DNA from: Hormoscilla sp. GM7CHS1pb
Lineage (GTDB): Bacteria; Cyanobacteriota; Cyanobacteriia; Cyanobacteriales; Desertifilaceae
NCBI GenBank assembly: GCA_014323675.1
Contig: JACONN010000002.1
Span: 1,426,001 to 1,490,000, forward strand
DNA length: 64,000 bases
Reading direction: 5' to 3'
Part shown: positions 19,196 through 28,178 of the stretch, in pieces
Numbering within the stretch: position 1 is the first letter of the stretch
Layout of the letters: each line of letters begins with the position of its first letter
The notes under the pieces: model-generated
Told to the model about the DNA's origin: nothing
Seen by the model: the letters and a program-made list of their open reading frames with translations, nothing else
Databases searched by the model: none
Made by a program: the position numbers and the translations under genes

Positions 19196-20275
19196 ATGGC
19201 ACTGGTACCAATGCGTCTGCTGCTGGATCACGCAGCTGAAAACGGTTACGGGATTCCAGCTTACAATGTGAACAACATGGAGCAGATTATCTCCATCATG
19301 CAGGCTGCGGATGAGGCTGACAGTCCGGTAATTCTACAAGCTTCTCGGGGTGCCCGCAAATATGCAGGTGAAAACTTCCTCCGCCACCTGATTCTAGCAG
19401 CGGTGGAATCCTACCCTCATATCCCCATTGCTATGCACCAAGATCATGGTAATGCACCATCCACCTGCTACTCGGCCATGCGCAATGGTTTCACCAGCGT
19501 CATGATGGATGGATCTCTGGAAGCCGATGCTAAGACCCCTGCGAGCTTCGAGTACAATGTGAAGGTCACGGCTGAAGTGGTGAAAGTGGCTCACTCGATC
19601 GGTGCTAGCGTGGAAGGGGAACTGGGTTGCTTGGGTTCTCTGGAAACTGGCATGGGTGACAAGGAAGATGGTCACGGCGCAGAAGGTGTCCTGAGTCGCG
19701 AACAGTTGTTGACAGATCCAGATGAAGCTGTGCAATTTGTGGAACAGACCCAAGTGGATGCCCTGGCAGTGGCGATCGGGACCAGTCACGGCGCTTATAA
19801 GTTTACCCGCAAGCCGACTGGTGAAATTCTGGCCATCAGCCGCATTGAAGAAATTCACAAACGTCTACCTAATACCCACTTGGTGATGCACGGTTCTTCC
19901 TCTGTACCGGAAGACCTGATCGCAATTATCAACCAATACGGCGGTAACATTCCCGAAACCTACGGCGTACCGGTTGAGGAAATTCAAAAGGGCATTAAGA
20001 GTGGCGTCCGCAAGGTGAACATCGACACGGACAACCGTTTGGCTATTACTGCTGCTATTCGCGAAGCTGCGGCCAAGGATCCCTCTAACTTCGATCCTCG
20101 TCACTTCCTGAAGCCTTCCATCAAGTACATGAAGCAGGTGTGTTTGGATCGCTATCAGCAGTTCTGGACCGCCGGTAATGCTAGCAAGATCGAGCAGGTA
20201 ACTCTGGATGATTTTGCTGCTAAGTATGCTAAGGGCGAACTGACTGCCGTGACGAAGACTCCTGTTGCGGTCTAA
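19196..20275 (+). CDS. fbaA: Class II fructose-bisphosphate aldolase, Calvin-cycle subtype
   Basis: 359 residues. Forms fructose-1,6-bisphosphate and sedoheptulose-1,7-bisphosphate in the Calvin cycle. Class II zinc ligands and neighbours are visible: [53 protein letters not shown] is 8 nt from the ATG. Intact and followed by a strong intrinsic terminator. Confidence 0.97.
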   Translation: MALVPMRLLLDHAAENGYGIPAYNVNNMEQIISIMQAADEADSPVILQASRGARKYAGENFLRHLILAAVESYPHIPIAMHQDHGNAPSTCYSAMRNGFTSVMMDGSLEADAKTPASFEYNVKVTAEVVKVAHSIGASVEGELGCLGSLETGMGDKEDGHGAEGVLSREQLLTDPDEAVQFVEQTQVDALAVAIGTSHGAYKFTRKPTGEILAISRIEEIHKRLPNTHLVMHGSSSVPEDLIAIINQYGGNIPETYGVPVEEIQKGIKSGVRKVNIDTDNRLAITAAIREAAAKDPSNFDPRHFLKPSIKYMKQVCLDRYQQFWTAGNASKIEQVTLDDFAAKYAKGELTAVTKTPVAV

Positions 20276-20327
20276 ATTTTTGTTGCAACAACTAGCAGTA
20301 TCGATTATCCAGTTTGTCTAAGTTGAT

Positions 20328-20355
20328 GGGGGCGCGATCGCGCCCCCTTATTTTT
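20328..20355 (+). terminator. Intrinsic terminator of fbaA
   Basis: GGGGGCGCGATCGCGCCCCC is a self-complementary 20-mer containing a HIP1 octamer, followed by TTATTTTT. Confidence 0.9.
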
Positions 20356-20496
20356 GGCCCTAGCATGGCAGAGAAGATTGTCTGGGGTTAAATGCTCGAT
20401 CGGGCATTGCCCTTCCGGCGTTGCACAACAGCTTATTATCCTGTTATCGTAAAACGCTAGTGCAGGAAGCAACTTATATTTGCAGAGGTGAAGAGA

Positions 20497-20901
20497 ATGA
20501 GAATTGTCCTGAAGTCGAAGATCCATCGTGTTTGGGTGACTGATGCTAATCCCGACTACATCGGAAGTATTTTCATTGATGCCGACTTGATGGATAAGGC
20601 AGACATCTGGAATTTTGAAAAGGTGCTAGTCTGCGACGTGACTAATGGCAATCGCTTTGAGACCTACGCGATCGCGGGAGAACGGGGATCGGGCGTCTGC
20701 TCGATACAGGGAGCCGCCGCTAGGCTGAGCAGGAAGGGTAACTGCCTGATAGTCATGTCTTTCCAAGTTACAAGTACACCCGTCGATCCGAAGATGATCC
20801 TTGTTAACAAAGAAAATCAGTTTGTTGAGTATTTAGGGCCAGGGGAAATGCACGCTTCGCTAAATTCTAATCGTTGGCTACAGACACCAGTCGGACAATA
20901 G
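20497..20901 (+). CDS. panD: Aspartate 1-decarboxylase precursor
   Basis: Makes beta-alanine for pantothenate and CoA. About 134 residues. The self-cleavage region is DYIGSIFIDADLMDKADI (Gly-Ser bond; Ser becomes the pyruvoyl group). WNFEKVLVCDVTNGNRFETY and RGSGVCSIQGAAA are family signatures. GTG 20488 is in frame, but ATG 20497 matches the usual N-terminus and follows GAGGTGAAG. The stop is TAG. Confidence 0.95.
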   Translation: MRIVLKSKIHRVWVTDANPDYIGSIFIDADLMDKADIWNFEKVLVCDVTNGNRFETYAIAGERGSGVCSIQGAAARLSRKGNCLIVMSFQVTSTPVDPKMILVNKENQFVEYLGPGEMHASLNSNRWLQTPVGQ

Positions 20902-20952
20902 AATCTTGAAAATCATTATTGCCTTTATCTTTTCAATTTTGCAAGTTGATGG

Positions 20953-21000
20953 GGCCGCCCTCCCCCCAAGCCGCGTTACCTGGCTCCCGCCTGGTAACGC
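20953..21000. repeat. Palindromic repeat after panD
   Basis: GCCGCGTTACCTGGC, CTCCCGCC and TGGTAACGCGGC form a near-perfect hairpin. A relative is at 21767-21797 before the ATPase remnant. Confidence 0.8.
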
Positions 21001-21113
21001 GGCGCTAGCATGGCATTGGTAGAATCTTGGGGTGAGGATTTTGGCAATTGCACCTCCTTTGTTGAAGTCTATTATCAACAAAACACCATTATTGCCACCG
21101 GCGGGATATAAGT

Positions 21114-21341
21114 TTAAATTTCGCTATGCCAACAGCGTTCTAACCATTCCACCAGGGCTGGGCGATCGGCGGTAAATTGCTTGATGACGCTCTGAAGTTG
21201 AATGGCTGCTGTGGGACTGTGGATATCAACCTTCAAGGGCTGATTGATGGAACACTCACAAGCGATATCTAATTCTTGCAGGCGTTGATAAACCCGCCAT
21301 CTGTCTGCCTGGTTTACCTGTTTGAAGGTTAATGGCTGCAC
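21114..21341 (-). CDS. Small conserved hypothetical protein
   Basis: 75 residues, GTG start at 21341 with GGAGGGG 8 nt upstream. Sequence features: RLQELDIACECSINQPLKV and the C-terminal RPALVEWLERCW. Probably a cyanobacterial family of small cytosolic proteins; function unknown. Confidence 0.65.
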   Translation of the reverse strand: MQPLTFKQVNQADRWRVYQRLQELDIACECSINQPLKVDIHSPTAAIQLQSVIKQFTADRPALVEWLERCWHSEI

Positions 21342-21452
21342 GTCTGTATCCCCTCCGCATTGACAATAGGTTTGTGGTCAGTAACCCCGGTTACTTCCGG
21401 TGCTTACTGATAACTATTTTTAATTACTCCATGATAGTGTAAATGAAAAAAC

Positions 21453-21641
21453 ATGGCAATAGCTGCGGAAAAAAATCAGAGAATTTTGCGGTATGGGGAG
21501 TGGCAGATAACGCCGGTGAAGAAACAGGGTCGATCTCGTCAGATCGTTGATATCTCGTTCGAGATGAACCGGAAACCTGGTTTCACGCTTGCGACTCGAT
21601 GGCCTGGCTATCAGAACCAGGGGACAGAGACTGTGCTTTAA
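21453..21641 (+). CDS. Small hypothetical protein
   Basis: 62 residues beginning MAIAAEKNQRILRYGEW. Basic, no motif. The frame is bounded by repeats and has no clear ribosome site, so it may be a chance ORF or a fragment. Confidence 0.35.
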   Translation: MAIAAEKNQRILRYGEWQITPVKKQGRSRQIVDISFEMNRKPGFTLATRWPGYQNQGTETVL

Positions 21642-21734
21642 TGGTAGTGGGGCTTCGGCAACTTCCCTTTGGCCTCAGAGGAAAAATTTTTGGTCGAATA
21701 CATTTACAAAAAAATGCTACACTTAATCTCATAG

Positions 21735-21830
21735 CCGTCTCATAGCCCGCCGTGGGTTAAAACCCCCGCGTTACCAGGCGGGAGCCAGGTAACGAGGCTA
21801 AAGTCGGTTAAAACCGACTAGGAGGATAAT
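21735..21830. repeat. Cluster of palindromic repeats
   Basis: Contains CGCGTTACCAGGCGGGAGCC with GGTAACG, and AGTCGGTTAAAACCGACT, a perfect 18-bp palindrome also found at 28763-28775 and 28845-28857. Confidence 0.8.
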
Positions 21831-21900
21831 TTGCAAATATTTGTAGTATTAAAAAAAATATAAGCTCTCCATTTTCTTAGTCAACACATAATCTCGAACT

Positions 21901-22195
21901 ATGACTAGCCTCCCAGATATGGAAGATATCCTCGATGAGATTTACAACGCTTTTACCCCTACACCCTTGCAACCGGGAGATCCGGCTTATGTGGACTGTC
22001 GATCGGTGCGCGGCGATGAGGATGTGGTTGAGGACTTGGGACGCACGATCGGGCGATCGCGGGCTTTTACCTACCAGCTATATTCGGGCTACCGGGAACG
22101 GTCATGTGGTGGTCTATTTTGCTGCGGATGAAGAAGATATCAGCGTTCAGGATGCCCAATATACGGATATTCTGCTGGCCTGCACTCGCCATTTG
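21901..22195 (+). pseudogene. P-loop ATPase remnant without Walker A
   Basis: Starts MTSLPDMEDILDEIYNAF; around 21900-22085 the frame gives RSVRGDEDVVEDLGRTIG and TYQLYSG. From about 22100 another frame gives HVVVYFAADEEDISVQDAQY and TDILLACTRHLL. In related AAA ATPases the segment between these two carries GHRGTGKST. Here it is missing, with only a stub (YRERS/YRGTG) left, and everything after residue 100 is gone. It therefore cannot bind ATP. Confidence 0.75.
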
Positions 22196-22262
22196 CTGCG
22201 AGTAGTGTATATTGGTATTAATGCAGGCAAAAAGTCGGCATCATTAATTAGAGAAAACCAAA

Positions 22263-22949
22263 ATGTATAATTTGGATTACGATCATCTAAAACAGACAAT
22301 AATTAGAGCTACAGAACAAGCATTTGCTCATGTTATGCTCATGTTAAAAAAGTAACGGAAGGTGAGTCATTGTATGCCTTTGGACTTTATACGACTCCCG
22401 ACGGATGGGGTTATATTTGTCCAACAGCAAATACAGAGGAAGGCTTACTCCAAAAATATACTGAATATATTCAAAGAGGTCATAATAGTGACATGAACAG
22501 CCTGCGATGGGGTCCTTGTGACTGGATATATCATTTAGAAGGAATAGACTTCTTTAATGATGTAGAAAAAATTATGGTTGACCGTTATTACTATTTTTTT
22601 TAAAGACAATGATCGTTATTTAACAGACGAGTACGAACGCGATAACGAACTAATTTTACAGACTTGCATTGAAGCTTTGGGCGAACTTGACAGAAAATTT
22701 ATTTTTGGAAAAGGTGAATCTAGAGAATCATTGGTTATTAATATTTTCAAAGGGGATCGAGGAGAACAAGAGTTGATTGACTATGCTAAATTACTGAATC
22801 CACCCAATGTTTACAATCGTTTCAAAGAAGAGTTAATAGAAATTTACAAGTATTTTTATAAAATGGCAATGGGTTTAGCGGAAGAAGATGAAATTAGTCC
22901 CGACGAAGACTTTACAGTACTTCGGACACTTTTTTCGTTGCGACCGTAG
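22263..22949 (+). pseudogene. DUF4303 family protein, two frameshifts
   Basis: ATG 22263 opens MYNLDYDHLKQTIIRATEQ. An 11-bp tandem duplication (GCTCATGTTAT at 22326 and 22337) throws the frame off. The middle frame gives YAFGLYTTPDGWGYICPTAN and LRWGPCDWIYHLEG. At a T8 run (22594-22601) the frame changes again to KDNDRYLTDEYERDNELILQ. DUF4303 proteins are toxin-immunity-like in some bacteria, but the function is not established. Confidence 0.8.
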
Positions 22950-23093
22950 AATGGGGGTTTCCGACTTTGAGGGGGTGATGGGACGATCTTGAGAAATTAG
23001 AACGATATGCTCAATTCAATCACGTGCCATCACCAAATGCTGAGGACTCAAGCAGTAACCACAGCGATTTCGGGCAGCGGTCACGAGGGTGTA

Positions 23094-23515
23094 GTCAAAA
23101 CCCGTTGGTAGGAGACTCTTCTCTCGTTCCCAGGGTCTCCCTGGGAACGAGCAATCTGAGGCGGAGCCTCTTATGAGCTTGTGATTTCTGGGACTCCTAT
23201 GTGCTCCGCCGTCGAGGCCAGGAGGCAGAGCCTCAACGGAACGTGACCGGGGAGACCCCGGTCACGAGGGTGTGGTCAAACCCGTTGGTAGGAGACTCTT
23301 CTCTCGTTCCCAGGGTCTCCCTGGGAACGAGCAATCTGAGGCGGAGCCTCTTATGAGCTTTTCTGGGACTCCTATGTGCTCCGCCGTCGAGGCCAGGAGG
23401 CAGAGCCTCAACGGAACGTGACCGGGGAGACCCCGGTCACGAGGGTGTGGTCAAAACCCGTTGGTAGGAGACTCTTCTCTCGTTCCCAGGGTCTCCCTGG
23501 GAACGAGCAACCGGA
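23094..23515. repeat. Tandem array of a 176-180 bp composite repeat
   Basis: Units start with GTTGGTAGGAGACTCTTCTC at 23104, 23284 and 23460 (periods 180 and 176). Each unit is built of palindromes: CTCGTTCCCAGGGTCTCCC, GAGGCGGAGCCTC, GAGGCAGAGCCTC and GACCGGGGAGACCCCGGTC. The same unit occurs twice at 26820-27135. Confidence 0.92.
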
Positions 23516-23523
23516 GCTTTCCC

Positions 23524-23812
23524 GCTTACTACCTGCACCAGTACCAAACTGCCCTCCAAAGCTGTGATAAAGCTCTCGAACTCGATCCAGAAAATGAAGA
23601 GGAAATGAATGAAGTCATTTATACCAACCGAGGCTGCATTCTCCTCCAACTTGACAACCCTACCGCAGCCCTCCAAGATTTTACCACTGCCCTGCAAATC
23701 GCTCCCGAACTGGGCGAAGCCTGGAACGGTCACGGCACGGCCCTCTACCCGAGCACTGGAACTTAATCATCCTCTTGCCCAAACCAACCTTAATCTTATA
23801 CCATCCTCTTAA
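23524..23812 (+). pseudogene. TPR protein fragment
   Basis: AYYLHQYQTALQSCDKALEL and NRGCILLQLDNPTAALQDFT are two TPR units. The front has been replaced by the repeat array. After ELGEAWNGHGTALY a frame change and probable deletion lead to TRALELNHPLAQTNLNL. Confidence 0.75.
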
Positions 23813-24178
23813 ACCTGAGTTAGAGCTGGTTTCAATCCCCGATCGATCGCCACTTTCAAAGCTCGGGCCTTACGCACCATGCCCCGTCGATCAACTTGCA
23901 TCAGTTCGTCGAGTTGACGGACTTCAGCGACCATTAGCTGTCCGGAGGCATTGCGAGCCAAAAGGTCGCTGAAAATCTCTTGTTCGGAAGTCTCCATCTG
24001 TAGATCGCACAGATCCAAAACCTGTTCGTCCGGTAGTGACTCCACAGGAAGTTCTGTAATAGCTCGCTCGATCCATTCTACTAAGACATCCTCAAGTCGC
24101 TGCTCCTTTAGCGCCGCAATATCCTTTGCCTGCTGGGCTAGGGGGTTCGGGGAGTTCTAGGGTAATAACGAGTGCCAT
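23809..24178 (-). pseudogene. Conserved cyanobacterial hypothetical protein, frameshifted near its start
   Basis: ATG 24178 gives MALVITLELPEP. After a C-rich stretch near 24150 the frame must change to reach LAQQAKDIAALKEQRLEDVL, VEWIERAITELPVESL and LPDEQVLDLCDLQM, ending GLKPALTQV. About 120 residues in all, helical and acidic. Function unknown; such proteins are common near mobile regions in cyanobacteria. Confidence 0.6.
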
Positions 24179-24229
24179 TTTTCATGCCATTCGATTTCAT
24201 TTATTATATCAGATCGCGTTTTTGTAGCA

Positions 24230-24679
24230 TCAGTCTTGTCGCGGGTCTTCATCAGGGGGATGCCAACCACTTAGTACCCAAAACTGCCGTACTTTCCGAA
24301 TCGAATCATCCTCATCATAACGTTCGTCATTCAGGTCCAGTCTGGCACAAGTTGCTCTACCAATTGGGGTTGTTCCTAAAATCTTAAGACCATCTTCTCT
24401 CCAGATAAAATGGTCAGCCCACTGCTGCTGGCGCGGATTGAATAAAGAGACTTCAATCTTAGTTTTTGGGTCAATTCCTGTTGTAAAATTGTATCTCCGA
24501 CCATTGCAGCGACTGCAAGCTAGAGCCAGATTATCTGGTTCATCTGACCCTCCGAGAGACTGTGGCACAATATGGTCGATGGTAAAGCGATCGGGACTTA
24601 TGTATTCTGGAGAGTGGCAGTATTCGCAGAGGAATCGGGCTCGTCGTCGAACCAGTTGTCGGGATTGAGAGGGCACCAT
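24230..24679 (-). CDS. HNH endonuclease
   Basis: 149 residues. CEYCHSPEYISPDRFTIDHI, the following VPQSLGGSDEPDNLALACSR and CNGRR form a complete HNH nuclease core with zinc-binding CxxC pairs; DHI carries the catalytic His. The last of a run of minus-strand genes that includes a DUF3696-type ATPase remnant and a PIN-like remnant, so it may have been the nuclease of a defence cassette. The gene itself looks intact. Confidence 0.88.
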   Translation of the reverse strand: MVPSQSRQLVRRRARFLCEYCHSPEYISPDRFTIDHIVPQSLGGSDEPDNLALACSRCNGRRYNFTTGIDPKTKIEVSLFNPRQQQWADHFIWREDGLKILGTTPIGRATCARLDLNDERYDEDDSIRKVRQFWVLSGWHPPDEDPRQD

Positions 24680-24915
24680 TTTGCTTGACTTGCTAGTTGG
24701 GCGTTAATAAAGGTAAAAATGCGTTGCAATTCCAATATTCCAGCTAATTCCGCTTCTTCCTCAGAGTTTAACAAATCTGTCTTTTTTTTCTCTAGCAGTT
24801 TTTCCAGTTTCGCCTGTAGGTCGCTAGCAAAAGCAAACAGATAAATGTTCCCGAATTCTTTCATTTTAATGCCCTGCATCAGTGAAGAGGGTTTTAACAT
24901 TAATTGAGTGTTCAT
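24598..24915 (-). CDS. Conserved small protein of the HNH cassette
   Basis: 105 residues beginning MNTQLMLKPSSLMQGIKMKE. The helical middle (LQAKLEKLLEKKKTDLLNSE, LAGILELQRIFTFINAQLAS) looks conserved; the last about 27 residues overlap the HNH gene in another frame and may be read-through after a lost stop near the HNH ATG (24679). A diverged copy of its first codons lies at 27215-27300. Function unknown. Confidence 0.6.
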   Translation of the reverse strand: MNTQLMLKPSSLMQGIKMKEFGNIYLFAFASDLQAKLEKLLEKKKTDLLNSEEEAELAGILELQRIFTFINAQLASQAKWCPLNPDNWFDDEPDSSANTATLQNT

Positions 24916-25063
24916 GGGTTGTCCTCAATTTTACAATTCCAAATCTCTCGAACGGCTGAATTTCGCGTAACCGACGCAGACAATTAATCGCGCGCTGGGG
25001 TGATGCCTGGGACGATCGTCCATTTGCTACAACTGATCGATTGGTATCTACAATAACGTACAT
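24866..25063 (-). pseudogene. PIN-like toxin N-terminal fragment
   Basis: Starts MYVIVDTNRSVVANGRSSQA, with the acidic DTN of PIN-like nucleases, and continues INCLRRLREIQ before an abrupt change to unrelated sequence that overlaps the next gene. A full protein would be about twice as long. Its ATG overlaps the stop of the ATPase remnant (TGATG). Confidence 0.55.
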
Positions 25064-25233
25064 CAGGATATTTGAGCTGCCATCTGGCAGCTCGTAGCTG
25101 CTTCTGTCATCGCGGCTAACTCTCCCAGTTCGTCTCCAAAAAAACCTTCTGGCCAGTTGCCGATCTTGCCGAAGCGATCGAGTTGCAGTGGTGGATAATC
25201 CCGCAATGGTCCCAGATAATATCCTGCTAAATA
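25063..25233 (-). pseudogene. C-terminal remnant of a DUF3696-type ATPase
   Basis: The frame reads YLAGYYLGPLRDYPPLQLDR then NWPEGFFGDELGELAAMTEA, which is the usual end of DUF3696/OLD-like AAA ATPases. Nothing of the ATPase core is left. Confidence 0.6.
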
Positions 25234-25252
25234 GCTCCTCGAATGTTAGCAC

Positions 25253-25491
25253 TCATTGGGACAAGAAACTGGCATTCTGATAGTAGGCATTGACGCGATC
25301 GGGGAATGCGTAACTTTTGACTGGGGGTGGGAGTGGCCAGTTCTGACCGGGAAGCCGCTGGATCTCATACCCTTGGGCGATTAAATCATAAGCTTGCTCT
25401 GAAATGCAATTCATGCCAAATTGTAGCTGTTGCCATTGGCCCTGAAGCTGTAGGACAATTTTTCCACGGATATCCTGTTGTCAATGCCCAA
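25253..25491 (-). pseudogene. Unidentified C-terminal gene fragment
   Basis: Open minus-strand frame of about 79 codons: KIVLQLQGQWQQLQFGMNCI, then YDLIAQGYEIQRLPGQNWPL and VNAYYQNASFLSQ. No start or ribosome site; an in-frame TGA lies just upstream. Protein-like, probably the tail of a lost gene of the same cassette. Confidence 0.35.
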
Positions 25492-25578
25492 GATCCTTGT
25501 GGCAAACTGGACTGCGGGAATTGAAAATAATATTTGCTGGGGCTTTCCTTGTGGATCTGCTTTGGATATGTAAATCTT

Positions 25579-25762
25579 TCAACAGCACCATTCTCTCTCC
25601 TTTGGAATCTGTATATTATATGGTGGTCTGACTTGTCGAATCACTATTCCCTCTAATTCATATAGTAACTTATGCCATTCAAAGGTCACATAAGTCGCAG
25701 CAATTCTGATATCATCGGGATGCATACGAACATTGTTTCCCAACGCTTGACCGGGGCGGTGG
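25579..25762 (-). pseudogene. GIY-YIG-like nuclease C-terminal fragment
   Basis: MHPDDIRIAATYVTFEWHKL followed by LYELEGIVIRQVRPPYNIQI resembles the Glu-containing helix and PPYN end of GIY-YIG nucleases. The front half is absent. Weak identification. Confidence 0.4.
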
Positions 25763-25878
25763 CCGGGGCACGGCGGTATTACATTGATAAGATTAACCGA
25801 GTCTCTCGGGAGCGCTAGTCGCACTACCCGAGAGACATCGCCCCTACATTTCTTTTGCTGTGAACCATTGCTTATTGC

Positions 25879-26103
25879 CTACTCCGCATCGCCATTACCA
25901 TGTTTACAGTCAGTTGGGGTATTGTACCTAAAATGGGCAAGGGATCTTCTCCCGAACATATCAGGGGTAAATCGCGCTTCCGTCAGTTGAGGGTTAAGTT
26001 GTCGATCGGCCACCTTGGGGACCGAGATATCCATAGAGAAGTTATATCCTGGCAGCAGCAACAAACCTATAGCAGAAATCAGCAGTAACTTTTTGCCATT
26101 CAT
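25879..26103 (-). CDS. Small secreted hypothetical protein
   Basis: 74 residues. MNGKKLLLISAIGLLLLPGY is a clear signal peptide or N-terminal anchor, followed by about 50 polar residues. GGGAGG lies 8 nt upstream of ATG 26103. It may be the front of a longer, lost protein. Confidence 0.45.
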   Translation of the reverse strand: MNGKKLLLISAIGLLLLPGYNFSMDISVPKVADRQLNPQLTEARFTPDMFGRRSLAHFRYNTPTDCKHGNGDAE

Positions 26104-26127
26104 CTTCATATCCTCCCTATCCGATAA

Positions 26128-26560
26128 ACTGCCTCTCGTTCCCTGGCTCCGCCTGGGAACGCACGCCGGAGGCAGAGCCTCCGACTGGCGACCCCTGGAA
26201 ACCCCAGCTTTAACATCTCGTTTAAACTGCCTCTCGTTCCCTGGCTCCGCCTGGGAACGCACGCCGGAGGCAGAGCCTCCGACTGGCGACCCCTGGGAAC
26301 CCCAGCTTTAACATCTCGTTCCCGGGCTCTGCCTCCTTTCACCTCCAGCCAGAACCCGTACATCTCGTTCCCACTGGCTCCGCCTGGGAACGCACGCCGG
26401 AGGCAGAGCCTCCGACTGGCGACCCCTGGGAACCCCAGCTTTAACATCTCGTTCCCGGGCTCTGCCTCCTTTCACCTCCAGCCAGAACCCGTACATCTCG
26501 TTCCCACTGGCTCCGCCTGGGAATGCACGCCAGAGGCTCTGCCTCCTTTGACTGCTAGCA
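26128..26560. repeat. Tandem array of palindromic repeats (98-bp and 132-bp periods)
   Basis: CTCGTTCCCTGGCTCCGCC, TGGGAACGC, GGAGGCAGAGCCTCC and GACTGGCGACCCC recur at 26129 and 26227 (98 bp apart), then in a longer unit at 26361 and 26493 (132 bp apart). The array has long open frames on the minus strand, but these are only repeat translation. Confidence 0.9.
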
Positions 26561-26819
26561 GCTAGCTAACCACCCTCCTTTGGGTGTGGTCAAAAATAGT
26601 TGATGGCTGGGTGCGCGCTCCGGGAACCCTCCGTGCCCCTGAACGGGGCACGGGGAAACACTGAAGTGTTTACTACGAACTGCGAGAACGAGGAAATGAG
26701 TAGTTATGGTTCCTCTTCAACCGGGGCCGTGCGGAGGAACCGATCGATATCCACCTGGATGTAGACTTGCTTGTTTCCACTCTGTCTGAGCGGGTCCTGA
26801 GCAATACTACCTGCAAGGA

Positions 26820-27135
26820 GCAATCTGAGGCGGAGCCTCTTGTGAGCTTGTGATTTCTGGGACTCCTATGTGCTCCGCCGTCGAGGCCAGGAGGCAGAGC
26901 CTCAACGGAACGTGACCGGGGAGACCCAGGTCACGAGGGTGTGGTCAAAACCCGTTGGTAGGAGACTCTTCTCTCGTTCCCAGGGAACGAGCAATCTGAG
27001 GCGGAGCCTCTTATGAGCTTGTGATTTCTGGGACTCCTATGTGCTCCGCCGTCGAGGCCAGGAGGCAGAGCCTCAACGGAACGTGACCGGGGAGACCCAG
27101 GTCACGAGGGTGTGGTCAAAATCCGTTGGTAGGTA
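26820..27135. repeat. Second array of the 176-bp type repeat
   Basis: Two units (GTTGGTAGGAGACTC at 26953; the second marked by GTTGGTAGG at 27124) match the 23.1-23.5 kb array nearly base for base, with a GGGTCTCC deletion in the CTCGTTCCCAGGGAACG hairpin. Confidence 0.92.
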
Positions 27136-27214
27136 TCTCCAGCAGTCTTTCTGCTTCGGCGCTAATTTGGGAATATTCCATCCTATCTGTATATTATAGT
27201 CTACAATTGTCATC

Positions 27215-27305
27215 GCGGCTTAATGCCCTGCATCAGTGAAGATGGTTTTCCCATTAATTTAGCGTTCATGGGAATGTCCTCAATTTTACAATTCTACATC
27301 TCTCC
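27215..27305 (-). pseudogene. Diverged duplicate of the 24.9-kb gene start
   Basis: Matches 24865-24955 (ATGCCCTGCATCAGTGAAGA, then TGTCCTCAATTTTACAATTC) with several changes. It is a leftover of a segmental duplication that also copied the flanking repeat array. Confidence 0.8.
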
Positions 27306-27480
27306 AACGATCCTCATGTCCGGCGATCGCACCGGCGGATGTGAGGCTTATGATATCATAACTCAGTACCGCCCACCAGAAGCTAATCGGACTCGGCTTG
27401 ACAACTTGCCTCAGTCTTGTATATAATTTACCAGGACAGTCGCCGGGGATACAAAATAACCAGTTTACGGAGGCCAAACA

Positions 27481-28176
27481 ATGGGATTAAAGCTAGATAA
27501 CGTAGTACCATGGGGGCGATCGCGCGCTGAATACCAGAGAATGTTCGACATTACTATACCAGAATTAGAATTAAAGATCCTTGATTGTGGTGGCGGTCCC
27601 GCTAGCTTTAATGCGGAAATGTATCGCCGGGGCAACAATAATGTGATTTCCTGCGATCCAGTTTATCAATTCAGTGCTGAGGAAATTGCCCGACGCATTC
27701 AAGCAACTTATTCAGTTATTGTCGAGGGAGTAAAGACCCATCGAGATAAATATGTTTGGCAAGGAGAAATTGCCTCTCCCACTCAGTTGGGAAAAGTGAG
27801 AATGGCAGCTATGCAGCAGTTTCTGGCAGATTTTACCGAGGGAAAAAAGTTAGGACGTTATGTCACAGCGGAATTACCCGTACTGCCTTTCGATCGGGGA
27901 CAATTTGATTTAGCCCTCTGTTCTCATCTATTATTTCTTTATTCCGACCAACTTGATGCAGCATTCCATTTCCATGCTATACTAGAACTATGTCGAGTCG
28001 CTAGGGAAGTCCGCATCTTCCCCCTGCTAGATATATCTGGAGAACATTCTCTATACCTGTCAGGTACTATAATGGAATTAAAACAGCAGGGTTATCGTGT
28101 AGAAACCCTGCTGGTGGATTATGAATTTCAACGCGGCGGTAACCAGATGTTGCGGATATTGAAAAGGGAGAATTGA
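27481..28176 (+). CDS. Class I SAM-dependent methyltransferase-like protein
   Basis: 231 residues. LKILDCGGGPASFNAEMYRR is the SAM-binding loop I, NNVISCDPVYQF the acid-containing beta2 end, and FDLALCSHLLFLYSDQLDA motif II. Substrate unknown. GGAGG precedes the ATG by 7 nt. The stop sits 2 nt before the RidA start, so the two were an operon. Confidence 0.85.
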   Translation: MGLKLDNVVPWGRSRAEYQRMFDITIPELELKILDCGGGPASFNAEMYRRGNNNVISCDPVYQFSAEEIARRIQATYSVIVEGVKTHRDKYVWQGEIASPTQLGKVRMAAMQQFLADFTEGKKLGRYVTAELPVLPFDRGQFDLALCSHLLFLYSDQLDAAFHFHAILELCRVAREVRIFPLLDISGEHSLYLSGTIMELKQQGYRVETLLVDYEFQRGGNQMLRILKREN

Positions 28177-28178
28177 GA

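Noticed and set aside
20413..20427. GGCGTTGCACAAC resembling the IS1/MITE end
   Set aside because: Only about 12 bp match, with no partner end or target duplication nearby; could be chance or a tiny remnant.
26106..26496. Minus-strand ORFs of 62-113 codons in the 26-kb repeats
   Set aside because: They translate the palindromic repeat array and change with repeat number.
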